Assembly: GCA_002327925.1 (NCBI GenBank)
Contig: DCVA01000017.1
Coordinates: forward strand, 1-17,101
From: Anaerolineales bacterium UBA2200
Lineage (GTDB): Bacteria > Chloroflexota > Anaerolineae > UBA2200
Reading direction: 5' to 3'
Length of the DNA stretch: 17,101 nucleotides
The translations under genes were made by a program, and so were the position numbers. The notes beneath the pieces were generated by a model. It was not told the DNA's origin. It made no database searches and worked only from the letters and a program-made list of their open reading frames with translations. This document shows, piece after piece, positions 1 to 6,503 of this stretch; the stretch's first letter is position 1, and the number at the start of each line of letters is the position of its first letter.

Positions 1-299
1 TACCTGCTCCAGGCACCGGCCCTCGGCCCCTTCCTCGCACTGGCCTCCCGCTGGCTCTATGTCTACAATGTCCTACGACCTCACTTCGGGGTCGGGATGG
101 ATCAGCAGGCTCCCCTCACCGCTCTACAAAAACTGGGCTACAATGGCGACAGCACTATCGCCCTGCTCCCTCCCATTCTGCTCGACCCGATCAGCTCGGA
201 TCTGCTCCTCTCTTGTGACCGAGAGGCTGGTAATGATCTGTTGGCCACTTACACCCCCTATTTGACCCCCGCCCAAATCAGCCTATACTTCTCATTCGT
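1..299 (+). mobile_element. C-terminal remnant of an integrase-core (DDE-type) transposase
   Basis: Frame 1 is open from the first base. It reads a tyrosine-rich stretch, then LRPHFG, then PLTALQKLGYNG. This matches the usual C-terminal end of integrase-core transposases (YN-x-x-RPH followed by TPxxxLxxLGY). The domain core with the catalytic Asp/Asp/Glu lies outside the window to the left. No stop codon closes the frame. It runs on through the hairpin at 300-320 and into ychF, so the native C-terminus has probably been lost or altered, and the right boundary given here is approximate. I see no terminal inverted repeat or target duplication. The family assignment rests on short motifs only and could be wrong. 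Confidence 0.5.
262..289 (+). promoter_or_regulatory. Predicted promoter for ychF
   Basis: TTGACC at 262-267 and TATACT at 284-289 are separated by 16 bases, each five of six matches to the sigma-70 consensus. Transcription would start near 296, just before the hairpin at 300-320 and 65 bases before the ychF start. The promoter lies inside the transposase tail, so the element may supply the promoter. This is a consensus match only. Confidence 0.55.
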
Positions 300-320
300 A
301 CGGCGGCCATTGGCCGCCGT
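300..320 (+). promoter_or_regulatory. Stem-loop at the 5' end of the predicted ychF transcript
   Basis: ACGGCGGCC (300-308), loop ATT, then GGCCGCCGT (312-320) form a perfect 9-bp GC-rich stem followed by TTTCC. It could be the old terminator of the transposase, or a 5' stem-loop on the ychF mRNA given the predicted start near 296. The T run is too short for a convincing terminator. Confidence 0.45.
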
Positions 321-360
321 TTCCTGTGCCCTGCGCTTCGAGTTCGGAGGTTACGTTCTC

Positions 361-1443
361 ATGCAAATCGGTATCATCGGCCTGCCCAATAGCACCAAGA
401 CGACCATCTTCAGCGCTCTGACGCGCCAGAACGTGGCCACGCAGCCCTTTTCGTCCGGCAAGTTCGAGACCCAGACCGCTGTGGTCGACGTGCCGGACCC
501 GCGCGTGGACCGCCTGGCGGCGATCTTCCAGCCGCGCAAGACCACCCGTGCCCAGGTGCAGTACAACGACATCGCCGGCCTCGATTCCGGCGTGAACCGC
601 TCGGGCGGCTTTAGCCCGGCCCTGCTCAACGCCATCGCCGTCAACGACGCCCTCCTGCACGTGGTGCGCGCCTTTCAGGACGATTCTGTCCCCCATATCC
701 GCGGCAGCGTCGATCCGGCCCGCGACCTGCGCGACCTGGACGCAGAGCTGCTGCTGGCCGACCTGGCGGTGGTAGAGCACCGGCTGGAACGCCTCCAGCA
801 CGACCTGAAGCGCCCTGGAGCCGCGGCGGACCTCGCCCATTCCGAGTCGCAGTTGCTGCTGCGCCTCAAAGAGACCCTGGAAAACGAAGCGCCCCTGCGC
901 GACCTCGCCCTCACCCCCGCCGAGCTCCTGCGCCTGCGCGGCTTTGGCTTTCTTACCCTCAAGCCGGTGCTGGTCGTATTGAACGTGGGTGACGAGGGCC
1001 CGCTCGATTCGCCGGCCATCCTCAGCTACCCGCACCGGCACTCGGCCGTCATCGCCCTGCGCGGAGGCCTGGAGCGCGAGATCGCCCAGATGGACGAGGC
1101 CTCGGCCGAGCTGTTCCTGTCCGAGTATGGCATAGCCGAGCCCAGCCTGCGCCGTCTCATCCGCCTGTCCTACGACCTGCTTGGGGTGCAGTCCTTCTTC
1201 ACCGTGGGGCCGGACGAGGTGCGGGCTTGGACCATGCCGCGAGGAGGCACGGCCGTGGATGCGGCAGGCACCATTCACACGGACCTGGCGCGCGGCTTTA
1301 TCCGCGCCGAAGTCATTTCTTATGACGACCTGGTGTCGGCCGGTACCCTGGCCGAAGCCAGACAGAAGGGTCTGCTGCGCCTCGAGGGTCGTGATTATGT
1401 CGTTAAGGACGGGGACTGTCTGGAGATCCGCTTTAACGTCTAG
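361..1443 (+). CDS. ychF: YchF/OLA1-family P-loop ATPase
   Basis: A 360-residue protein, close to the 363 of E. coli YchF, a ribosome-associated ATPase of the Obg/OLA1 group that acts in translation and stress responses. The start at 361 follows GGAGG at 346-350; the same frame is open further upstream, but only into transposase-like sequence. Visible parts are the P-loop at residues 7-15 (GLPNSTKTT), the Walker B/G3 motif DIAGL at 70-74, a coiled-coil-like helical insertion around 120-180, an NVGDE in place of the usual NKxD, and a C-terminal TGS-like domain with GPDEVRAW, IHTDLARGF and a closing EIRFNV. The P-loop has Thr where the conserved glycine before Lys is expected (STK instead of SGK). 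That may be a lineage variant or may affect nucleotide binding. The stop TAG overlaps the stop of the converging lipoprotein gene. Confidence 0.93.
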   Translation: MQIGIIGLPNSTKTTIFSALTRQNVATQPFSSGKFETQTAVVDVPDPRVDRLAAIFQPRKTTRAQVQYNDIAGLDSGVNRSGGFSPALLNAIAVNDALLHVVRAFQDDSVPHIRGSVDPARDLRDLDAELLLADLAVVEHRLERLQHDLKRPGAAADLAHSESQLLLRLKETLENEAPLRDLALTPAELLRLRGFGFLTLKPVLVVLNVGDEGPLDSPAILSYPHRHSAVIALRGGLEREIAQMDEASAELFLSEYGIAEPSLRRLIRLSYDLLGVQSFFTVGPDEVRAWTMPRGGTAVDAAGTIHTDLARGFIRAEVISYDDLVSAGTLAEARQKGLLRLEGRDYVVKDGDCLEIRFNV

Positions 1444-1973
1444 CGTCCGGGGGCAGGCAGGGTCGGCAGGGGCCCAACGTTCTGCTGCGGCCAGAAACCC
1501 GTGTAGCCGATGAACTCCATGCCCTGGTAGCCGATGGTGACGGTCACCGGCACGTAAAGGCCGAGCGCGAAATCCTGCACCTCGATGGTGCAGCCCGCGA
1601 GATAAAAGGGCATGATTTCGCAGCGCTGCAGCGTGCCCTCCTGGTTCCACTCTACCCGGATGGGCATCCCCCCCACGCGCACGCCGTTCTTGTACAGCCG
1701 AGCGCGCAGGGTCACACTTTCACCCTCCTGCGGTGTCGGATTCTCCAGGCCGGGATCGACACGGAAGGTGTCCACATAGCCCAGGGCACCGGTCACCGTG
1801 TACACTCCCGACGGCAGGGGCAGGGTGGGCGCTGGAACCTGTGAGGTCGGCGGCGCGGGCGAGGCAGTCAGCGTCGGACCTGCCTGGGTTGGCACCACGG
1901 CAGGATCTTCCGTCACCTTCACCCCGCAGACACTCAACGCCAGAGCGAGCAGCAGGACGGGCAGAGCCTTCAA
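1440..1973 (-). CDS. Putative lipoprotein with a Pro/Thr linker, function unknown
   Basis: The first residues, MKALPVLLLALALSVCG, form a lipoprotein signal with a lipobox ending at Cys16. A Thr/Pro/Ala-rich linker follows (about residues 25-58), then a domain of about 115 residues rich in alternating hydrophobic residues that reads like an Ig-like beta sandwich. The mature domain has two cysteines (RCEIMPF and AGCTIEV) that could form a disulfide. I chose the TTG start at 1971-1973 because CCTCC at 1979-1983 gives a GGAGG five bases upstream. A GTG at 1997 would lie almost at the predicted transcription start and would put extra residues before the signal peptide. I do not recognise a family. 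It probably sits on the outer face of the membrane. Confidence 0.72.
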   Translation of the reverse strand: MKALPVLLLALALSVCGVKVTEDPAVVPTQAGPTLTASPAPPTSQVPAPTLPLPSGVYTVTGALGYVDTFRVDPGLENPTPQEGESVTLRARLYKNGVRVGGMPIRVEWNQEGTLQRCEIMPFYLAGCTIEVQDFALGLYVPVTVTIGYQGMEFIGYTGFWPQQNVGPLPTLPAPGR

Positions 1974-2007
1974 TCGGACCTCCGGTACGGACGGCACTCA
2001 GAGCCCG

Positions 2008-2036
2008 ATGATAGTCCGAACCCGATTGGACACCAA
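2008..2036 (-). promoter_or_regulatory. Predicted promoter for the 1440-1973 lipoprotein gene
   Basis: On the minus strand TTGGTG (2036-2031) is followed after exactly 17 bases by TATCAT (2013-2008). Transcription would start near 2001, leaving a leader of about 28 bases that contains the GGAGG before the TTG start. It lies in the gap between this gene and the stop of the hydrolase fusion at 2105. Consensus match only. Confidence 0.5.
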
Positions 2037-2104
2037 ACTCTGCGCTCGATCGTTCCCGTGGGATACACCCGCCTTCAGACAGTCACTCCGGCCGCGATGG
2101 CCCC

Positions 2105-4225
2105 CTACCCCTCTTTGCCGGCCACTTGGCCCAGAAACCACTGGACTCGCGGATAGAATTGGCCCGGGCACTCGTGCCAGAAGTGACCGCAGCGCTCGAT
2201 GACCACAAACTCGACCTGCGCACCCACGAGCGCATCTCTGGTGGCTTCTGCCATCGGCAGGCCGAAGGGGTCGTCCCGCCCAAACATCACCAGAACCGGC
2301 TTCTGAACCAGAGCCAGCTCTCCCCGCAGGTCCATGCCCACCAGGTTTGCGTAGGTCAGGTTGCTCACGACCTGGCTGAATTCCGGCGGTCCTCCCAGCA
2401 AGTCCTCTGCGAAGGTGAAGGCTGGATCAGAGAAGTTGGCCGGCAGAGTCGGGTCCGACCCATCGCTTGCCCACTCGGACCGTGGGGCGATGACACCCGA
2501 CTGCGTAAGCCGCTCGACCCGTTCGGAGAAGCTGAGTGCCGCGATCTCGATATCCTTCCAGGTGGGCGGCCCCCCGCCGAAGAAGATGAGCGATGCCACC
2601 CTCTCTGGATAGAGGATGGCATACTCCATCGCCACGATGCCACCCCACGAGTGGCCCATCAAGTGCACGCGCTCGGCTCCGACCGCCTGGCGTATCGCCT
2701 CCACGTCCTCGGCGTACTTTTCCAGGGTGTAGCTCGCGGGAGACTGGTACTCCGTCCCGCGCTCTGTGCGGGAATCCGGGTTCCACGGCAGGGTGGATTT
2801 TCCCAGGCCGCGCTGGTCGTAAGTGAGCACAGCGCAGTCCGGCCCGGCTAGGCGCTCCATGTCCCACATGTAGTTGCTGGTCAAGCCCGGACCGCCGTTG
2901 ATGGCGATCAGCACGCACCCGGAATCCGGATTCCCGGCCAAACGAACATGCAGACTGACGTCCGCAGCCTGCACCTGCAACTCCCGCACGGCCGCAAAGG
3001 GGGCTGCGCCGTCGTCGCGGATGATCTGACCACGGTGGATGACCATGCGCACGTCTGCCAGGGCCTGGAGGTTCTGCAGAGGATCGCCGTCGACGACCAG
3101 CACGTCGGCAATCTTGCCTGGCTGCAGGGTGCCGAGGACGGCATCCAGTCTGCACACGCGCGCCGCATCGCGTGTGGCGGCGACGATGATCTGCATCGGC
3201 GTCAGCCCGGCCCCATGCATGGCACGAATCTCGTTCAGGGGCATGCCAATGTCAAGCCCTGGCAGGAAACCGCCGTCGTTACCCAGGGCGACCGTGCCCC
3301 CTGCGGCCACAAAGCGCCGCAGATTGTCCGCGCCCCGCCCCCCCATGGCTTCGAGTGTGGGTACCCAGCTGACCCCGGACCGCACCATTTGTTCGATCAG
3401 CTCGTCGCTGACGGGGTCTATGGCGAGATGGGCCAGGTCGTCAACGCCCGCGTCCAGCGCACGCTGCGCCTCCCGGGCGGTGGAGATGTGCGCCGAAACC
3501 GGCACACCATGTTCGTGAGCCGTCTCCACGATGGCCGCCGCTTCGGCCGCAGACAGGGAAGGGATTCCTCCCGACGACATCGTGATCTTGATCACATCGG
3601 CACCATCGTCGACCAGACCACGGATCTTGACGCGGGCGTCTTCGGGCGATGTCACGGTCAGCGAGGGAAAGTGGTTGCCGGCGATGGGGTAACCCCCTGG
3701 CACAGTGACCAGAGGACCGGCAGCGACCAGCCACGCGTTTTGCGGATCCTCACGCAGCCGCTCGCGGCTGGAGAAGCAGGGGAAACCCAGGCGCTGGCCC
3801 AGATCACGCACCGTGGTCACCCCCTCCTGTGCCCACAACTGCAGGTTGTGTTGGTCGTATGCGTTGTGCACGTGGGCGTTGATAAGGCCGGGAAGAATCG
3901 TCGCGTCACCGAGCTCGATCACCTGCGCTGTTACGGGGATCGACAGTTCCTCTCGCGGTCCCGCTGCCAGGATCCGGTCACCCCGGATGACAAGCGCCCC
4001 AGCGGGGACCGCGGCGGCACCGGTACCGTCGACGAGAGTGCCCAGCAGCACCAGGCACGACCCGGGATCGGCGCACGCCGCGCTCACGTCGACAGGCGTG
4101 GGTGTCGCCTCCGGCCCGGTTGAAGTGACTGGCGTGTCAGTCGGTGGCGTCGAACAGCCCGCGAAGCCCATCGCAACCACCACCGCCAGAACCAGTCTCG
4201 CGACCCGCCGCACAGTCGCCATCAT
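2105..4225 (-). CDS. Lipoprotein fusing an amidohydrolase to an alpha/beta hydrolase
   Basis: A 706-residue two-enzyme protein. The signal MMATVRRVARLVLAVVVAMG ends in a lipobox with Cys24, followed by a Thr/Pro linker (about 25-48). Residues 55-405 are an amidohydrolase of the imidazolonepropionase/prolidase-like type, with metal ligands visible as HVH (118, 120), Lys213 in VIKI, His246, His266 and Asp317. Residues 420-700 are an alpha/beta hydrolase close to proline iminopeptidase, with NGGPG at 443-447 (oxyanion loop, usually HGGPG), nucleophile Ser526 in GHSWGG, acid Asp651 or Asp652 in GRDDPFG, and His681 in CGHFW. The ATG at 4225 is preferred over an upstream GTG at 4270 because GAGGGGG precedes it and the signal peptide begins there. 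Both catalytic sets look complete. The likely role is stepwise cleavage of peptides or related amides outside the cytoplasm; the substrate is not known. Confidence 0.88.
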   Translation of the reverse strand: MMATVRRVARLVLAVVVAMGFAGCSTPPTDTPVTSTGPEATPTPVDVSAACADPGSCLVLLGTLVDGTGAAAVPAGALVIRGDRILAAGPREELSIPVTAQVIELGDATILPGLINAHVHNAYDQHNLQLWAQEGVTTVRDLGQRLGFPCFSSRERLREDPQNAWLVAAGPLVTVPGGYPIAGNHFPSLTVTSPEDARVKIRGLVDDGADVIKITMSSGGIPSLSAAEAAAIVETAHEHGVPVSAHISTAREAQRALDAGVDDLAHLAIDPVSDELIEQMVRSGVSWVPTLEAMGGRGADNLRRFVAAGGTVALGNDGGFLPGLDIGMPLNEIRAMHGAGLTPMQIIVAATRDAARVCRLDAVLGTLQPGKIADVLVVDGDPLQNLQALADVRMVIHRGQIIRDDGAAPFAAVRELQVQAADVSLHVRLAGNPDSGCVLIAINGGPGLTSNYMWDMERLAGPDCAVLTYDQRGLGKSTLPWNPDSRTERGTEYQSPASYTLEKYAEDVEAIRQAVGAERVHLMGHSWGGIVAMEYAILYPERVASLIFFGGGPPTWKDIEIAALSFSERVERLTQSGVIAPRSEWASDGSDPTLPANFSDPAFTFAEDLLGGPPEFSQVVSNLTYANLVGMDLRGELALVQKPVLVMFGRDDPFGLPMAEATRDALVGAQVEFVVIERCGHFWHECPGQFYPRVQWFLGQVAGKEG

Positions 4226-4266
4226 ACCCCCTCTTCCCTCTCGTACCGTGTCGGGTGTCCGGCGGT

Positions 4267-4380
4267 TCACTCTCCGGGCACAGTTGCGCCGGCCATCTCA
4301 GCAAGTCGCGGCCGAGCCGATGCGCAGCCAGCCAGGGCCACGCAGCCAACGATCATTAGGGCCATAGGTCTCCGTGCCAT
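4267..4380 (-). CDS. Possible small lipoprotein of 37 residues
   Basis: This short ORF starts ATG at 4380, with a strong GGAGGAAG directly upstream that overlaps the end of the serine hydrolase C-terminal segment (its TGA is 4384-4382). The product begins MARRPMALMIVGCVALAGCA, a basic N-terminus, a hydrophobic stretch and a lipobox ending at Cys19, followed by only 18 residues. The TGA at 4269-4267 overlaps a GTG at 4270 that is in frame with the downstream hydrolase fusion, which suggests translational coupling or a shared ancestral start. It may be a real small lipoprotein, a decayed signal peptide of a lost gene, or chance. The combination of RBS and lipobox is what supports it. Confidence 0.42.
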   Translation of the reverse strand: MARRPMALMIVGCVALAGCASARPRLAEMAGATVPGE

Positions 4381-4381
4381 C

Positions 4382-4759
4382 TCACTTCCTCCAACCCGTG
4401 ACCGACATGCCATATATCGTCAACGCCAGACGGCAGGTCTGCCTGGCCGCGTCCACCATAAAGTCGAGCTGGTAGAAATCGTACCCATTGGGGATAACGA
4501 AGCGCGTCGCGGTTTGGGGCAGCAGCTCCCGCGGTGTCTGACCAGGCACGGCCGCGTACAGCCCGTTATCGGTCCGCGTCACGTTCAACGTGAGCCCGCC
4601 CAGATCCGAAAACTCATAGCTGCCGGAATAGAGGTCCAGGGTCTGCGGTTCCAGGCTCCTGGCCACCTCTTCGGCCGTGGTGCGCATCGAGGCGAGACCC
4701 TCGACCGCTGCTCTCAGGTCAGCCAGGGAGCTGGCCAGCGCGCTCCGCGCCTGGAGCTC
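4382..4759 (-). pseudogene. C-terminal domain of the serine hydrolase, cut off by an in-frame TAG
   Basis: This segment is in the same frame as the hydrolase at 4760-5941 and separated from it only by the TAG at 4762-4760. It encodes 125 residues up to TGA at 4384: a helical linker (ELQARSALASSLADLRAAVE), then LDLYSGSYEF, LTLNVTRTDNGLYA, PRELLPQTATRFV and ALTIYGMSVTGW. Small beta-barrel domains of this kind normally form the C-terminus of beta-lactamase-family serine hydrolases. The protein-coding character is fully kept after the TAG, with no further stop or frameshift. An ATG at 4687 could restart translation, but I see no good RBS for it. It could be a recent nonsense mutation, a sequencing error, or a readthrough product. 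Confidence 0.75.
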
Positions 4760-5941
4760 CTAGTTCAGGACCTCCCGCACGGCCTGGTCTGGAACCTGGC
4801 CGATGGCCATGCTCACGGAGGATCTGTCGGCGGACCAATCGATGGCGGGCAGCGGCTGATCGTAGCGTGGCGCCAGCACAAAGCGTCTGTAAAACGCCAG
4901 GGCTACCAGCGAGCTCAGTACATCGGCGGCGTCGCCGTGGCCCGCCTGGTAGGAGCGGCTGAGCAGGTCGGTGTTGGCCAGCACGATCAAGGTCAGCCGC
5001 TCCTCCGGCAGCTTCAGGAACAGCGCCGAGGTGCACGGCGGCGAAAAGCCCGGGTGCCAGATCAGGCGTGTGCCCCTGTAGACCTGGGTGAACCATCCCA
5101 ATCCGTATGGCAGCTGCTGACCCGAGTTGGAGACTGTGGGCGTCCACATGAGCTCTTTCGTGGCCGCCGTGACCAGGGTATTGGCATCGAGGGCCGCGTC
5201 GAACCTGGCCAGATCCACAACCGTGGACATCAAACCCGCACCGGCGTTGAAATAGTCCCCGTTGGAGCCGGGAGCCGGGTTGAAATCGGCGTCCAGGAGA
5301 TACAGCCGGGTCACGGCCGCACAGACCCGCTCGCAGGTCGGGGCAAAGGGCAGCCCGGCACAGGCGGCCGGTGGCGACGGCGCGCTGTTCTCCATGCCCA
5401 GGGGTTGCAGGATGCGTTCGTACACCCACTGCTGCAGCGTCCGGCCGGTCGCGGCCAGCACCACCTGGCTGAGCTGGCCGTAGCGGCTCCCGTCGTACTG
5501 GTAGCGCGCGCCGGGCGTGCCGGCGGAGGTGTGGCTCATCAGGTGCCGCACCAGCACCTTATCGGCCTCGGGCATGGTCACGCCGTAGCGGGACACGGGA
5601 TCGTCCAGGCTGAGCTTGCCCTCCTGCACGAGCTGCATGACGATCACCGCGGCAAAGGTCTTGGTCACAGAGGCCAGGTGGTAGGGCGTGTCAGCAGTGG
5701 CGGCAATGCCGTTTTGCACGTCGGCGAGGCCAAGGCCGCCTGCCCAGACCACCTTCCCATCCTTGACCACCGCGGCGGACATGCCGGGAATCTTGTGCTC
5801 AAGGCGCAGCGCCTCCAGCTCGACCTGGAACGTAGCCAGAGTCACTTGCAGAGGATCGGATGGCGAGGTTGAGGCGGGCGGGCTGCATCCCGCCAGAGCT
5901 ACCGAGAGGACAAGGAACCAAAGGAACGATCGCACCGTCAC
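4760..5941 (-). CDS. Beta-lactamase-family (peptidase S12-like) serine hydrolase lipoprotein
   Basis: A product of 393 residues up to a TAG. Residues 1-19 form a lipoprotein signal with lipobox LAGC (Cys19). The serine hydrolase fold shows the catalytic SVTK at 91-94, a Tyr-containing YDG at 149-151 in the place of YxN, and HPG at 296-298 in the place of KTG/HTG, followed by ERLTLIVLAN. The GTG start at 5941 has AGGAG six bases upstream. Members of this family are peptidases, esterases or D-amino-acid hydrolases, often with a C-terminal beta-barrel; here that domain lies after the in-frame stop (4382-4759). All the motifs needed for catalysis come before the stop, so the truncated lipoprotein might still act. 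It heads the minus-strand hydrolase cluster. Confidence 0.88.
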   Translation of the reverse strand: MTVRSFLWFLVLSVALAGCSPPASTSPSDPLQVTLATFQVELEALRLEHKIPGMSAAVVKDGKVVWAGGLGLADVQNGIAATADTPYHLASVTKTFAAVIVMQLVQEGKLSLDDPVSRYGVTMPEADKVLVRHLMSHTSAGTPGARYQYDGSRYGQLSQVVLAATGRTLQQWVYERILQPLGMENSAPSPPAACAGLPFAPTCERVCAAVTRLYLLDADFNPAPGSNGDYFNAGAGLMSTVVDLARFDAALDANTLVTAATKELMWTPTVSNSGQQLPYGLGWFTQVYRGTRLIWHPGFSPPCTSALFLKLPEERLTLIVLANTDLLSRSYQAGHGDAADVLSSLVALAFYRRFVLAPRYDQPLPAIDWSADRSSVSMAIGQVPDQAVREVLN

Positions 5942-5966
5942 GCTACTCCTTTCAAACCGCGCCGGT

Positions 5967-6194
5967 TCACCCGGCCGGCGTCCCCCAGCCCAATCGCACG
6001 CAGCGCCGGCCGTAGGCGCGGCCTGCCTCCACGCCGGCGGCTGGCGGCAGCCGAACCGACAGTAACCGCGGTGACAGTACTCGCGGCAAGAAGCTGGCTA
6101 TTACCCCCACGGCGGTCACAAGGCCAACAGCGCCCAACAGCACGACTTGCCTCCTGCCTCTTCCGACCGACCCAATAATCCTGTTCCCGTCCAT
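5967..6194 (-). CDS. Possible small single-pass membrane protein, 75 residues
   Basis: ATG at 6194 is preceded by a G-rich GGGGGT. The product has a short charged N-terminus and then a clear hydrophobic helix, VVLLGAVGLVTAVGVIASFL (about residues 17-36), followed by a basic, Pro/Gly-containing tail. The stop TGA at 5969 lies 25 bases before the serine hydrolase start, so it could be the first gene of that cluster. I recognise no family, and the arginine-rich tail is also what GC-rich noncoding DNA tends to give, so this is a weak call. Confidence 0.3.
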   Translation of the reverse strand: MDGNRIIGSVGRGRRQVVLLGAVGLVTAVGVIASFLPRVLSPRLLSVRLPPAAGVEAGRAYGRRCVRLGWGTPAG

Positions 6195-6412
6195 GGCCGA
6201 CCCCCATTTGCCCTCGCCTGGCTCCGTCGGTGCACCACCGCTCCTGCTCTGTCGCGGCTGGCGTCTGTCGTCTCAGTGCTTCACTACGCTATACGCAAGC
6301 TGCGCGATCCTGGTGCTCAGAACGAGGGGCATTCGGGGGTCACAAGGGGGACGACAGTGGACCAGCAGACCGACAGGCATCCGCGCGGCACACGGCAGGC
6401 CGGAGGCACGGT

Positions 6413-6441
6413 TTGTCGAGCGCTCGGCCCGGGGCTACAAT
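6413..6441 (+). promoter_or_regulatory. Predicted promoter for the glycosyltransferase gene
   Basis: TTGTCG at 6413-6418 and TACAAT at 6436-6441 are separated by 17 bases. Transcription would start near 6448, giving a leader of about 56 bases that ends in the GGAGGGA before ATG 6504. It probably also serves the nucleoside phosphorylase downstream. Consensus match only. Confidence 0.6.
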
Positions 6442-6503
6442 GGGTCGGACCCGGTCAGTGTTCCAGGGGCTGCAACCGCGGCCGGATTATCGTGGAGGGA
6501 GTT

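Larger units (their letters stand above)
5942..6503. other. 562-base region between divergent genes
   Basis: This gap separates the serine hydrolase start (minus strand, 5941) from the glycosyltransferase start (plus strand, 6504). It holds a possible 75-codon membrane ORF on the minus strand (5967-6194) and a good plus-strand promoter (6413-6441). In 6195-6412 I see no convincing gene, repeat or RNA, and I could not find a clear promoter for the minus-strand hydrolase cluster. Confidence 0.6.

Noticed and set aside
292..1650. A 452-codon open frame on the minus strand across ychF
   Set aside because: It lies antisense to a clear YchF protein, its product is low in recognisable motifs and rich in Gly/Arg/Gln/His, and it is explained by GC-rich codon bias.
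4760..4762. TAG read as pyrrolysine
   Set aside because: TAG ends at least nine other genes in this window (for example ychF, AOR and the RdhA-like gene), the TAG is in a linker and not an active site, and no pyl genes or insertion signal are visible.
5938..6207. An 89-codon minus-strand ORF overlapping the 75-codon one
   Set aside because: Its product is arginine-rich without a membrane helix or motif; the alternative frame has better protein-like character.
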